A stretch of 64,000 nucleotides of DNA. Source: RGIG4079 sp045576735 (GTDB lineage: Bacteria; Bacteroidota; Bacteroidia; Bacteroidales; Muribaculaceae). The notes under the pieces are model-generated. The model did not search any database. It saw only the letters and a program-made list of their open reading frames with translations, and was not told where the DNA came from. The stretch lies in assembly GCA_045576735.1 (NCBI GenBank), contig JAZNGZ010000062.1, positions 1 through 64,000 on the forward strand, read 5' to 3'. Shown one piece after another: positions 53,062-61,809 of the stretch; position 1 is the first letter of the stretch, and the number at the start of each line of letters is the position of its first letter. The position numbers and the translations under genes are program-made.

Positions 53062-54048
53062 ATGGTAGATATTAGAGAAATAAATGATTTAGTTGCGAGC
53101 AAAAGCAATTTCACACACCTTATTACTCGCGGCATGGATCAAACAATAGTAGGACAAAAACACTTGATTGAATCGTTATTGATTTCACTATTGTCAAATG
53201 GTCATGTATTACTCGAAGGAGTTCCTGGTTTGGCTAAAACTCTAGCTATAAAAACGTTGGCTCAAATTATAGATGCAAAGTATAGTAGAATACAATTTAC
53301 GCCCGACCTACTACCTGCCGACGTAATAGGTACTATGATTTATAGTATGCGAAATGAACAATTTCAAGTAAAAAAAGGTCCGATTTTCTCAAACTTTGTA
53401 TTAGCTGATGAAATAAATCGTACACCGGCAAAAGTCCAAAGTGCACTTCTCGAAGCTATGCAAGAACGTCAGGTTACAATCGGGGACAATACGTTTGCTT
53501 TAGACGAACCATTCCTTGTAATGGCGACGCAGAACCCCATTGAACAAGAGGGCACTTATCCCCTACCCGAAGCTCAAGTTGACCGTTTCTTGATGAAAGT
53601 TATAATTTCATATCCAACCAAAGAAGAAGAAAAGATAATTATTCGTCAAAATTTATCTTCTGAAAAGACGTCTATAACTCCATTATTGCGCCCCGAAGAA
53701 ATACGTGAAGCCCAGAAGGTTGTAGAACAGATATATATTGATGAAAAGATAGAGCGTTATATTGTTGATATAGTGTTCTCGACTCGTAATCCAGCAAGTA
53801 ATGGATTAAATGATTTGTCAAATATTATATCGTTTGGAGCGTCACCTCGTGCGTCAATAAGTTTGGCTAAAGCATCTAAAGCATATGCATTTTTGCGTGG
53901 TCGTGGTTATGTAATACCCGAAGATGTTAGAGCTGTTAGTCATGATATTCTTCGCCACAGAATAGGTTTGACGTATGAAGCTGAAGCAAATAATATTACT
54001 ACTGATGATATTATTACAACAATTCTTGATAAAGTAGAAGTTCCCTAA
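53062..54048 (+). CDS. MoxR-family AAA+ ATPase
   Basis: A chaperone-like AAA+ ATPase of 328 residues in the APE2220/MRP group, which is typically encoded before DUF58 and VWA proteins. Walker A is EGVPGLAKT (52-60), Walker B is VLADEINRTP near 113, and the sensor regions include MATQNPIEQEGTYPLPEAQVDRF. It probably remodels or assembles the VWA-domain proteins encoded downstream. First gene of a colinear eight-gene operon to batE. Confidence 0.94.
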   Translation: MVDIREINDLVASKSNFTHLITRGMDQTIVGQKHLIESLLISLLSNGHVLLEGVPGLAKTLAIKTLAQIIDAKYSRIQFTPDLLPADVIGTMIYSMRNEQFQVKKGPIFSNFVLADEINRTPAKVQSALLEAMQERQVTIGDNTFALDEPFLVMATQNPIEQEGTYPLPEAQVDRFLMKVIISYPTKEEEKIIIRQNLSSEKTSITPLLRPEEIREAQKVVEQIYIDEKIERYIVDIVFSTRNPASNGLNDLSNIISFGASPRASISLAKASKAYAFLRGRGYVIPEDVRAVSHDILRHRIGLTYEAEANNITTDDIITTILDKVEVP

Positions 54049-54065
54049 TATTTAGCAATTGTATT

Positions 54066-54938
54066 ATGGAGGCAAATGAACTTCTAAAAAAAGTTCGAAA
54101 AATTGAGATAAAAACACGAGGGCTATCTCAGAATATTTTCGCTGGAGAATACCATTCAGCCTTTAAAGGACGTGGAATGATATTTTCTGAAGTTCGAGAA
54201 TATCAATATGGAGATGATATTCGTGATATTGATTGGAATGTTACGGCTCGTCACAATCGACCATATGTGAAAGTTTATGAAGAGGAGCGAGAATTAACAG
54301 TGATGTTGCTTGTGGATGTTTCAGGTAGTCGTAGGTTCGGCGCAGTTGGTGTAGAAAAACGCGAATTAATTGCTGAAGTTGCAGCCACGCTAGCATTCTC
54401 TGCTATTCAAAATAATGATAAGATTGGGGTTATCTTTTTCTCCGATAAAATAGAAAAATTTATACCTCCTAAAAAAGGCAGAAAACATATTTTGTTTATA
54501 ATCAGAGAATTATTGGTTTTTAATCCGCAAAATAAAGGTACTGATATATCATTGGCATTGAAATATCATACCGATGCTCTGAAAAAGCGTTGTACAACTT
54601 TTTTAATATCTGATTTCATTGATTCGAACGATTTTTCTATATCTATGAATATAGCAAAAAATAAACATGAAATTATTGCAATTCAGATATACGATAAACG
54701 TGATACGGAGATGCCAAATGTGGGTTTAATTAGAATTAAAGATTTAGAAACTGATAAAAGTTGTTGGATAGATACTTCATCAAAAAACACTCGTAAAGCT
54801 TATAGTAAATGGTGGTATGAAAATCAACAAAGACTAAGTAATACATTGAATAAATGTAAAGTTGATTTGGCATCAATTGCTACTGATGATGATTATGTAA
54901 AATCATTGATGGCATTATTTAAGAATAGAAGTTTTTAA
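54066..54938 (+). CDS. DUF58-domain protein
   Basis: A 290-residue cytoplasmic protein. The DUF58 signature is in GRGMIFSEVREYQYGDDIRDIDWNVTAR (about 36-63), and a VWA-like metal site is in LLVDVSGSRR near 82-91. It regularly follows MoxR in Bacteroidota and is thought to work with it and the Bat proteins. It begins 17 bases after moxR and ends 6 bases before the next gene. Confidence 0.92.
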   Translation: MEANELLKKVRKIEIKTRGLSQNIFAGEYHSAFKGRGMIFSEVREYQYGDDIRDIDWNVTARHNRPYVKVYEEERELTVMLLVDVSGSRRFGAVGVEKRELIAEVAATLAFSAIQNNDKIGVIFFSDKIEKFIPPKKGRKHILFIIRELLVFNPQNKGTDISLALKYHTDALKKRCTTFLISDFIDSNDFSISMNIAKNKHEIIAIQIYDKRDTEMPNVGLIRIKDLETDKSCWIDTSSKNTRKAYSKWWYENQQRLSNTLNKCKVDLASIATDDDYVKSLMALFKNRSF

Positions 54939-54944
54939 ACTGAT

Positions 54945-55973
54945 ATGTTTTTGACGAAATTAAATATTAAGTTATTGTTGGTGTTGTTATTAGCCCTATC
55001 AACCCTAACTATATATGCTGATGTTAATTTTAGCGCTAAATTAGACTCCTCAACATTGTTGATGGGTAATCAAACTCTAATTCACCTTGAAATACAACAA
55101 GATGCATCTCAAAGAGGGCAAGTAATTGATGAGCCCAATGTTGCATCTGATGGTGTCGTTGAAATAACAAAAGGTGTTGAATTTGGTGGTGTTGTTCGTA
55201 ATGATACTATTTCATTAGATGCAGGACGTAAACAAATTAATCGTGATTATGTTATTCAATCTTTTGACCCGGGTGTTTACACTATTCCTCCGTTTAGATA
55301 TGTAATAGGTGTTGATACATTTAAGTCTAAATCATTAACTCTTACCGTTGTACCAGTGAAATTAGATTCTGCTGATTTGGCGACTGACACAATAAAAACA
55401 TTTGCAGAGATTGAACGTGTTGAGTTAGAATTGTCTGATCGTATTCCTGATACAGTAAAAAATTATTGGTATTTATGGCTTATATTTATAATTATTGCAC
55501 TTGGTCTTATTTGGTTGTTGTTTAAATATCGGTCAAAAGGAAAAACAATTTTTGTCATAAAGAAAGTTTTGCCACCATATGAATTAGCAAAACAAAAATT
55601 AGATAAACTTAAATTAAATGGGTTGTGTAAAGCTGGACATGAAAAAGATTATTATACCGAATTAACTGATATTTTACGTGAATACTTGGCTGGTAGATAT
55701 AAAATTAATGCACAAGAAATGACAACATCGCAAATTATTGAAGCAATTAAAGAAAATCATGAAATAGCTGTAATTAATATTGATTTAGGTTTTGTCCTTC
55801 AAGTTGCTGATTTTGTTAAGTTTGCAAAAGTTCTACCTAGTGACGAAGAAAATATTAAATCATATGAAACTGTAGTTGATTTTGTAGAAACAACGAAGCC
55901 CAAAGATAGGAAAGAGGAAGCTTCTAAGAACTCAACACAATCTAAGTCTAAAACTGTAATAGCAAATAAATGA
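54945..55973 (+). CDS. Membrane protein of the Bat operon (BatD/DUF4381-like), 342 aa
   Basis: Signal peptide (about 1-25), an extracytoplasmic beta-rich domain with DSSTLLMGNQTLIHLEI and FDPGVYTIPPF that resembles the repeats of BatD, one transmembrane helix (about 174-195), and a cytoplasmic region with DYYTELTDILREYLAGRY and IIEAIKE. The same pattern, YEEIINALWGYLSDK, occurs in BatD of this operon, so the two are probably paralogues. It overlaps batA by 4 bases. Not one of the five classical Bat proteins, but usual in Bacteroidota loci. Confidence 0.8.
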   Translation: MFLTKLNIKLLLVLLLALSTLTIYADVNFSAKLDSSTLLMGNQTLIHLEIQQDASQRGQVIDEPNVASDGVVEITKGVEFGGVVRNDTISLDAGRKQINRDYVIQSFDPGVYTIPPFRYVIGVDTFKSKSLTLTVVPVKLDSADLATDTIKTFAEIERVELELSDRIPDTVKNYWYLWLIFIIIALGLIWLLFKYRSKGKTIFVIKKVLPPYELAKQKLDKLKLNGLCKAGHEKDYYTELTDILREYLAGRYKINAQEMTTSQIIEAIKENHEIAVINIDLGFVLQVADFVKFAKVLPSDEENIKSYETVVDFVETTKPKDRKEEASKNSTQSKSKTVIANK

Positions 55974-56956
55974 TGCACTTAGCTCATCCCGAATATTTAT
56001 GGTTTTTTCTAATATATATACCTATTATAGCATGGTATATATATAAAATTAATAGTTCTCACTCTGAAATGGGAGTGTCGAGTATTGTTCCTTTTGAAAA
56101 AACAAAAAAATCTTTTAAAGAATATTTTCGACATATATTATTTGTCCTTAGATTAATGACTATTGGATGTTTAATTATTATATCATGTCGTCCACAAAAA
56201 ATAGATAATAAAAAAACAATTGAGGGGATTGATATTGTTATAGCAATGGATGTGTCAACGAGTATGTTAGCAAAGGATTTTACTCCAAATCGCTTTGAAG
56301 CAGCAAAAAAAGTTGCATCTAAATTTGTTGCATCTAGAACATCTGATAATATGGGATTAGTTATTTTTGCAGGTGAAGGATTTACTGCAGTTCCAATGAC
56401 AACAGACGTTGCAATGATTGCCTCTCAAATTGGAGATATTCAAATTGGATTACTAGAAGATGGAACTGCTATAGGTGATGGATTGTCAATGGCAATAAAT
56501 CGCATGAAAAATAGTGCCGCTAAATCTAAAGTAATAATATTGTTGACCGATGGCACTAATAATTCGGGGCTTGTATCTCCTATCAATGCTGCAGAAATAG
56601 CAAAGGAATATGGAATTAAAGTTTATTCTATTGGTGTAGGGACTAATGGTAATGCTCAAGTTCCCGTTAGCATAGATCCTTTTGGAAATATCCATTATGC
56701 GATGCAACCTGTTGTTATTGATGATGAAACATTGGAAAAAATATCAACAATGACAGATGGTAAGTATTATAGAGCAACGGATAATAGTGTATTAAAACAA
56801 ATTTTTGATGATATAGATAAATTAGAAAAAACTAAAATTGATGCACAAAATTTTCTTCATACTGAAGATGATATTATGCTTTGGGCTTGGATTGCTCTTC
56901 TTTTAATATTTACGGAAGTAATATTGAGATTTACACTTTTACGTTCAATACCTTAA
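55970..56956 (+). CDS. batA: BatA, von Willebrand factor A-domain membrane protein
   Basis: A 328-residue protein with two N-terminal membrane segments (about 9-26 and 54-72), a VWA domain (about 88-285) and a C-terminal membrane helix (about 303-325). The metal-ion-dependent adhesion site is complete: DVSTS near 94-98, a Thr in PMTTDV, and LLTDGTNNSG. Bat proteins have been linked to oxygen tolerance in Bacteroides fragilis, although later work questions that role. The gene overlaps the preceding one by 4 bases. Confidence 0.92.
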   Translation: MMHLAHPEYLWFFLIYIPIIAWYIYKINSSHSEMGVSSIVPFEKTKKSFKEYFRHILFVLRLMTIGCLIIISCRPQKIDNKKTIEGIDIVIAMDVSTSMLAKDFTPNRFEAAKKVASKFVASRTSDNMGLVIFAGEGFTAVPMTTDVAMIASQIGDIQIGLLEDGTAIGDGLSMAINRMKNSAAKSKVIILLTDGTNNSGLVSPINAAEIAKEYGIKVYSIGVGTNGNAQVPVSIDPFGNIHYAMQPVVIDDETLEKISTMTDGKYYRATDNSVLKQIFDDIDKLEKTKIDAQNFLHTEDDIMLWAWIALLLIFTEVILRFTLLRSIP

Positions 56957-56965
56957 TTTATTTTT

Positions 56966-58000
56966 ATGATAGAATTTGCTAATATACATAATATTTATTT
57001 GGTAGTTTTACTGCCTATATTAATCCTATTATATTGGTGGTCAAGAAAATCATATTCTTCACGCCTAAGAAAGTTTGGACAGATTAAAGTGTTACAACAT
57101 TTAATGCCCGATAGTTCGAAGTATGTCCCAACTATTAAATTTAGTCTTTTACTAGTCTCTCTTTCATTGATTATAATTATATTATGTAGGCCATGCATAG
57201 ATAAAAAAGAAGAAACAACAACCGGTTCGGGAAATGAAGTTTTTATTGTTCTTGATGTCTCAAATTCTATGTTGGCATCATCTTCAGATGATCCTAATGG
57301 AACCCCTCGGCTTGTAAAGGCAAAAATGTTGTTAGAGCGGTTGATTAACACATTAAAAAATGATAGAGTAGGTATGATTGTTTTTGCCGGTAACGCCTAT
57401 TTACAATTACCAATGACATCTGATCATTTGTCTGCAAAACAATATCTTGATGTTATTTCTACAGAAATGGCTCCTACGCAAGGGACAGCTGTATCTGATG
57501 CTCTGACGCTTGCGATGAATTCATTTACAGTTGATGATGATAAGCATAAAGCAATAATTCTTTTGACTGACTGTGAAGACCATGAAGGAGAAGCTGTTCA
57601 AGTTGCAGCAGAGGCAGCTAAACATTATATACAAATAGATGTAATTGGATTAGGAACTTCAGAAGGTGTTCCCATTCCGATTAATAAAAATAATAATGAG
57701 TTCTTCAAAGATTTTAATGGTGAAATCGTTAAAACATCTCTAAACGAGCAACTTGCAAAGGATATTGCTTCGGCAGGTGAAGGAATCTACGTAAATGGTA
57801 ATTCCTCTTCAGCATTATCTGATATTACCTCTCAATTAAACAATTTGTCTAAATCACAGTTGAAAATGATTAAATATAATGCGTCATCCGAATTATTTCC
57901 TATATTCGTCACTATAGCACTATTTTTGCTAATTTTAGATGTATTTATATTGGATAAAAAAATAGGTTGGTTACGGAATATTAAATTTTTCTCAAAATAA
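56966..58000 (+). CDS. batB: BatB, von Willebrand factor A-domain membrane protein
   Basis: A paralogue of BatA of 344 residues with the same topology: two N-terminal membrane segments (about 6-24 and 56-76), a VWA domain, and a C-terminal helix (about 308-330). The MIDAS residues are DVSNS near 95-99, PMTSD and LLTDCEDHEGE. GTAVSDALTLAMN is typical of BatB. Nine bases separate it from batA and five from batC. Confidence 0.92.
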   Translation: MIEFANIHNIYLVVLLPILILLYWWSRKSYSSRLRKFGQIKVLQHLMPDSSKYVPTIKFSLLLVSLSLIIIILCRPCIDKKEETTTGSGNEVFIVLDVSNSMLASSSDDPNGTPRLVKAKMLLERLINTLKNDRVGMIVFAGNAYLQLPMTSDHLSAKQYLDVISTEMAPTQGTAVSDALTLAMNSFTVDDDKHKAIILLTDCEDHEGEAVQVAAEAAKHYIQIDVIGLGTSEGVPIPINKNNNEFFKDFNGEIVKTSLNEQLAKDIASAGEGIYVNGNSSSALSDITSQLNNLSKSQLKMIKYNASSELFPIFVTIALFLLILDVFILDKKIGWLRNIKFFSK

Positions 58001-58005
58001 CTTAT

Positions 58006-58767
58006 ATGAAATTTTATTATCTATTATTTATAATTTTCTTTTTTGGATTAACTGCATATCCCTCAAATAATTCTAAGAAATTAATTTATGACGGGAACGA
58101 AGAATATGATAATTCAAATTACATTGAAGCAATTAATAAATATACTGAGGCGCTAAATTTAGAACCTTCGTCAGAAATTGCTCAATTTAATCTAGCAACT
58201 GCATTAGTTGTATTGGGGACTGAAACTAATGATACCGTTAAGATTAATCTAGCTGAAGATAAATTTCAAAGTTTAGTTCGCTCAAATTCAAAGTCAATTT
58301 CTAAAAAGTCAAATTTTGATTTGGGTAATATTGCATATAATAAACGTGATTATCAGTCTAGCATAGAATATTACAAAAAGGTTTTACGTATAGATCCTTC
58401 TGATGATTTGGCTCGTAAGTATTTAAGAATGGCTCAACTTAAACTTAAATCAAATCAAAGTGAAAAAAATAAAGATGACAAGAAAGAAAATGATGAAAAA
58501 CAACAAGAAAATAAAGATGACAATAACGAAAATAAAGAAAAGCAACAAAATGATAACAATCAACATGATAAATCGGATAAGCAAGACCAACAGCAACAAA
58601 ATGAGAGTCAGCAACAATCAACCCCCAATCAATTAAACTCAGAAAATCTATTGAAATCAATTGAAGAAAAAGAGCAGCAAACTCTTATGAAATTAAATGA
58701 ACGTAAAAATGAGGCTATTAGACGAGAGCATGAAGCTGGACGAGCTAACACAGATAAACCGTGGTAG
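58006..58767 (+). CDS. batC: BatC, tetratricopeptide-repeat protein
   Basis: A 253-residue exported protein. Signal peptide (about 1-18), TPR helices (about 28-150: EYDNSNYIEAINKYTEALNL and IAYNKRDYQSSIEYYKKVLR), then a Lys/Asn/Gln/Glu/Asp-rich low-complexity stretch (about 150-210) and a short conserved end with LLKSIEEKEQQTLMKL and TDKPW. The low-complexity part is typical of BatC but long and glutamine-rich here. It is coupled to batD with a 3-base gap. Confidence 0.9.
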   Translation: MKFYYLLFIIFFFGLTAYPSNNSKKLIYDGNEEYDNSNYIEAINKYTEALNLEPSSEIAQFNLATALVVLGTETNDTVKINLAEDKFQSLVRSNSKSISKKSNFDLGNIAYNKRDYQSSIEYYKKVLRIDPSDDLARKYLRMAQLKLKSNQSEKNKDDKKENDEKQQENKDDNNENKEKQQNDNNQHDKSDKQDQQQQNESQQQSTPNQLNSENLLKSIEEKEQQTLMKLNERKNEAIRREHEAGRANTDKPW

Positions 58768-58770
58768 AAT

Positions 58771-60555
58771 ATGAAAATTGATAAACGACTATATATACTA
58801 TTATTATGTGCGCTGAGTTTTTTTATAGCTAATGCTGCTGTGACATTTAAAGCTCAGCAGCCAGGCACTATTATAGAAGGCGATAGGTTTCAAATTACCT
58901 TTACTCTTGAAGGTGCTCAAGGAGAAAATTTTAATGGACCTCAGTTGAATAATTGTGAGCTTTTATCGGACCATAATGTTTCTTCATCTACATCGGTGAC
59001 TATAATTAATGGGAAACGAACTGATTCATATCGTTATGATTATATTTGTGTATATCACGCAAAAAATGCTGGAAAAGTAAATGTTCCATCAGTGTCAATA
59101 ACTGTTAATGGTAAACAATACAAATCTCAGCCATTTTCGTTTGAAATACATAAAAATACAGGCGCTCCTAATCAACATATTAATCAAAACACACAATCAT
59201 ATGATGAAATAGATGCCTCTCCTAAATCCATTTCTGAAGCAAAATCAAAAACATTCATGAAAGTCATCTTATCAAAAAATAGTGTTTATGAACAAGAGCC
59301 AATTGAGTGTAAATTTAAATTATATACCCAAAATAAAGTTCAAGGGGTCTCTCCTGCTACATTGACTCTTAATGATTTTTTAATTGAAGAACTTCCTATT
59401 AAATTAGATAAGGTTGATGTTGAGGAGTTTAATGGACAAAGATATAATACAGTAGAATTAAAGCGCTTAATCTTATATCCTCAGAAAAGCGGTTCTCTTA
59501 AAATAGAAACGGGTGATTATACTGCAACAGTTACTATCCCTCAAGTAGTAAATATGATGGGGATGCAATATATACAACATCAACCCTTTCCAATTAAAAT
59601 CTCTGATGATATATCGTTAGAGGTATTACCACTCCCCTCGCCTCGTCCGACAAATTTTAGCGGAGCTGTTGGGAACTTTAGCATAAATTCAAATGTTTCA
59701 TCCTCATCATTAAGGACAAATGAAACTGCTACATATGCTTTTACCATTATAGGAAGCGGAAATATTAAATATATAAAAGAACCTTCGATTAAATTTCCAA
59801 GTGAATTTGAATTATATGCTCCCAAATCTAATGCAGATGTAGAGTGTATTAATGGACAAATAGAAGGAACAGTTACGTTTGATTATTCTTTTATGCCATT
59901 AAGTGTGGGTAAATATCAAATTCCTGCTCATGAATTCATTTATTTCGACCCTGATAAAAAAGAATATATTACATTAACAACTTCGCCAACTAATATAATT
60001 GTTAATAAAGGAGTTGCGTCTGTATCAAATGATGATGCTAAAAAAAGAAATGACATTAATGATTTAAAATTAGGAGATAAAGGCTTATCCAAAAATCCTT
60101 CTATTATAGTATGTACATTATGGTATTGGCTTATATATGTTTTTATAATAGTAATATTTATAAGCTTCTTATTATTTATTAAAAAGAAACCTAATCAAAA
60201 ATCTAATATGAAATTGGCAAAAGCTAATAAAATTGCAATGAAAAGGCTTAAGTTAGCTAATGAATATATGTTGTCAAATAAAGAACAACAATTTTATGAA
60301 GAAATAATAAATGCCCTATGGGGATATTTAAGTGATAAGTTAGCAATACCTACTTCTCAATTAATACGTGATAATATTAAGTCAGAACTGTCAAAATATG
60401 GAGCAGATGAATCTTTATGTGAGGAGGTTATAGATATTCTTAATCTGTGCGATATGGCTATATATGCTCCTCAATCTGCGACTGTGCAAACTAAAGTAGT
60501 ATATAATAGAACGATTGATATTATAAATAAAATTGAATCAATTAAACGTAAATAG
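58771..60555 (+). CDS. batD: BatD
   Basis: A 594-residue membrane protein. Signal peptide (about 1-22), a large extracytoplasmic region of repeated beta-domains (VTFKAQQPGTIIEGDRFQIT at 24-43 and similar units later), one transmembrane helix at about 448-470, and a helical cytoplasmic tail with FYEEIINALWGYLSDKLAIP. It is the expected scaffold of the Bat complex. Gaps of 3 and 9 bases to its neighbours indicate one transcript. Confidence 0.92.
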   Translation: MKIDKRLYILLLCALSFFIANAAVTFKAQQPGTIIEGDRFQITFTLEGAQGENFNGPQLNNCELLSDHNVSSSTSVTIINGKRTDSYRYDYICVYHAKNAGKVNVPSVSITVNGKQYKSQPFSFEIHKNTGAPNQHINQNTQSYDEIDASPKSISEAKSKTFMKVILSKNSVYEQEPIECKFKLYTQNKVQGVSPATLTLNDFLIEELPIKLDKVDVEEFNGQRYNTVELKRLILYPQKSGSLKIETGDYTATVTIPQVVNMMGMQYIQHQPFPIKISDDISLEVLPLPSPRPTNFSGAVGNFSINSNVSSSSLRTNETATYAFTIIGSGNIKYIKEPSIKFPSEFELYAPKSNADVECINGQIEGTVTFDYSFMPLSVGKYQIPAHEFIYFDPDKKEYITLTTSPTNIIVNKGVASVSNDDAKKRNDINDLKLGDKGLSKNPSIIVCTLWYWLIYVFIIVIFISFLLFIKKKPNQKSNMKLAKANKIAMKRLKLANEYMLSNKEQQFYEEIINALWGYLSDKLAIPTSQLIRDNIKSELSKYGADESLCEEVIDILNLCDMAIYAPQSATVQTKVVYNRTIDIINKIESIKRK

Positions 60556-60564
60556 TATTTTATA

Positions 60565-61341
60565 ATGAAAAAAATAATAATATTATATATCTTCTCTTTG
60601 ATTTCTATTGTTGGAGTTTATAGTCAATCGTTGGTAGAACAAGGAGATTCGGCATATCTAAAAAAAGAGTATCACTTTGCTGTAAAATATTATGAAGATG
60701 CCATTGCTAAAGATGGTGTTTCAGCTGAGTTATATTATAATTTAGGTAATGCTTACTATAAATCAAATAATCTTGCTAAAGCAATACTTAATTACGAACG
60801 AGCTTTAAAACTTAAAGCGAATTACACTGATGCCAAAGAGAATTTAGATTTTATAAGGACGAAAATTGGAGCGAATAATGTTTCTAATAGTTCCTCATCT
60901 AGTGTTTCTTTTGATTTTATAATCAATTTGATGAGTGCTAATGGTTGGGGATGGTTGGCATTATCGTTATTTATTCTGGCCATCATTTTATATGGAATAT
61001 ACTTCTATTTTAAAGAAATTAGAATTCGAAAAATTGGATTCTTTGGTGGTGGTGCTATATCATTGTTGTTTGTCGGCACTATCATTATTGCGATTATTAG
61101 CGCAAATCGTTCTCTAAGCACAAACAAAGCAATTATTATGGTTGATAATACAATCTTAAGTACAAAACCACATACTCCTTCTAACCAATCAGAGGAATTA
61201 GGAGTAATTAATCCTGGAGAGAAGGTTATAATAGTAGATTCTATAACAACTCCTAATGATTCCTTAACAAATTTATGGTACAATATTAAATATAATTCCT
61301 CAAATGCATGGGTGAGGTCAAATAACCTTGAAAAGATTTAA
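60565..61341 (+). CDS. batE: BatE, TPR and SH3-like domain protein
   Basis: A 258-residue protein with signal peptide (1-20), two or three TPR units (about 23-95: YYNLGNAYYKSNNLAKAILN), two membrane segments (about 132-152 and 165-186) and a C-terminal bacterial SH3-like domain (about 195-258, ending WVRSNNLEKI). Last gene of the Bat operon. After the stop, an imperfect inverted repeat AATGTTA/TAACATT (61384-61403) lies in the gap. Confidence 0.9.
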   Translation: MKKIIILYIFSLISIVGVYSQSLVEQGDSAYLKKEYHFAVKYYEDAIAKDGVSAELYYNLGNAYYKSNNLAKAILNYERALKLKANYTDAKENLDFIRTKIGANNVSNSSSSSVSFDFIINLMSANGWGWLALSLFILAIILYGIYFYFKEIRIRKIGFFGGGAISLLFVGTIIIAIISANRSLSTNKAIIMVDNTILSTKPHTPSNQSEELGVINPGEKVIIVDSITTPNDSLTNLWYNIKYNSSNAWVRSNNLEKI

Positions 61342-61447
61342 TTATTCATGAGTTTGTTAAATATTTGACTTTCTGATGAGTTTAATGTTAATATTGTAAC
61401 ATTTTGCTATATATGTTGTAAAACACATTGCATTTTTTATTAAAAAA

Positions 61448-61479
61448 TTTGGCTATTTCAAAATATAGCGCTAAATTTA
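61448..61479 (+). promoter_or_regulatory. Promoter of the small helix-turn-helix-like gene, with TAGCGCTA palindrome
   Basis: TTTG (61448-61451), 20 bases, TAAATTTA (61472-61479, last base off consensus). The 8-bp palindrome TAGCGCTA (61466-61473) lies in the spacer and touches the -7 box, a position suited to an operator. The leader to the ATG at 61532 is about 45 bases. Confidence 0.5.
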
Positions 61480-61531
61480 TCACGACATAAAACAAATAAA
61501 TGAATTATTAACATTAAAATTTAATATCATT

Positions 61532-61789
61532 ATGACTAAAACAATTTCATTTAACGATCTTCGTCGCATCAAAGACAGTTTACCCGATGGTTCAATCCAC
61601 AAAATTGCTGACAAATTAAACTTAACCGTACAAACTGTTAGAAATTATTTTGGTGGTACTAACTACGAATTTGGTAAAAATTGTGGTGTGCATATTGAAC
61701 CCGGGCCCAATGGAGGTATAGTTGTCCTTGATGACACAACAATATATGACATGGCAATTGAAATTTTGCAAGAGCAAGAAAAAGAATAA
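61532..61789 (+). CDS. Small putative DNA-binding protein, 85 aa
   Basis: A conserved-looking Bacteroidota protein of 85 residues. A likely helix-turn-helix is in GSIHKIADKLNLTVQTVRNYF (about 20-40), followed by FGGTNYEFGKNCGVHIEPGP and an acidic end. C-rich codon use in the first half (AACGATCTTCGTCGC) suggests good expression. It could repress its own promoter, in which a TAGCGCTA palindrome overlaps the -7 box. It is 20 bases upstream of the universal stress protein gene, so probably cotranscribed. Target unknown. Confidence 0.75.
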   Translation: MTKTISFNDLRRIKDSLPDGSIHKIADKLNLTVQTVRNYFGGTNYEFGKNCGVHIEPGPNGGIVVLDDTTIYDMAIEILQEQEKE

Positions 61790-61809
61790 TAAAAAACGGT
61801 TCTTGAAAA

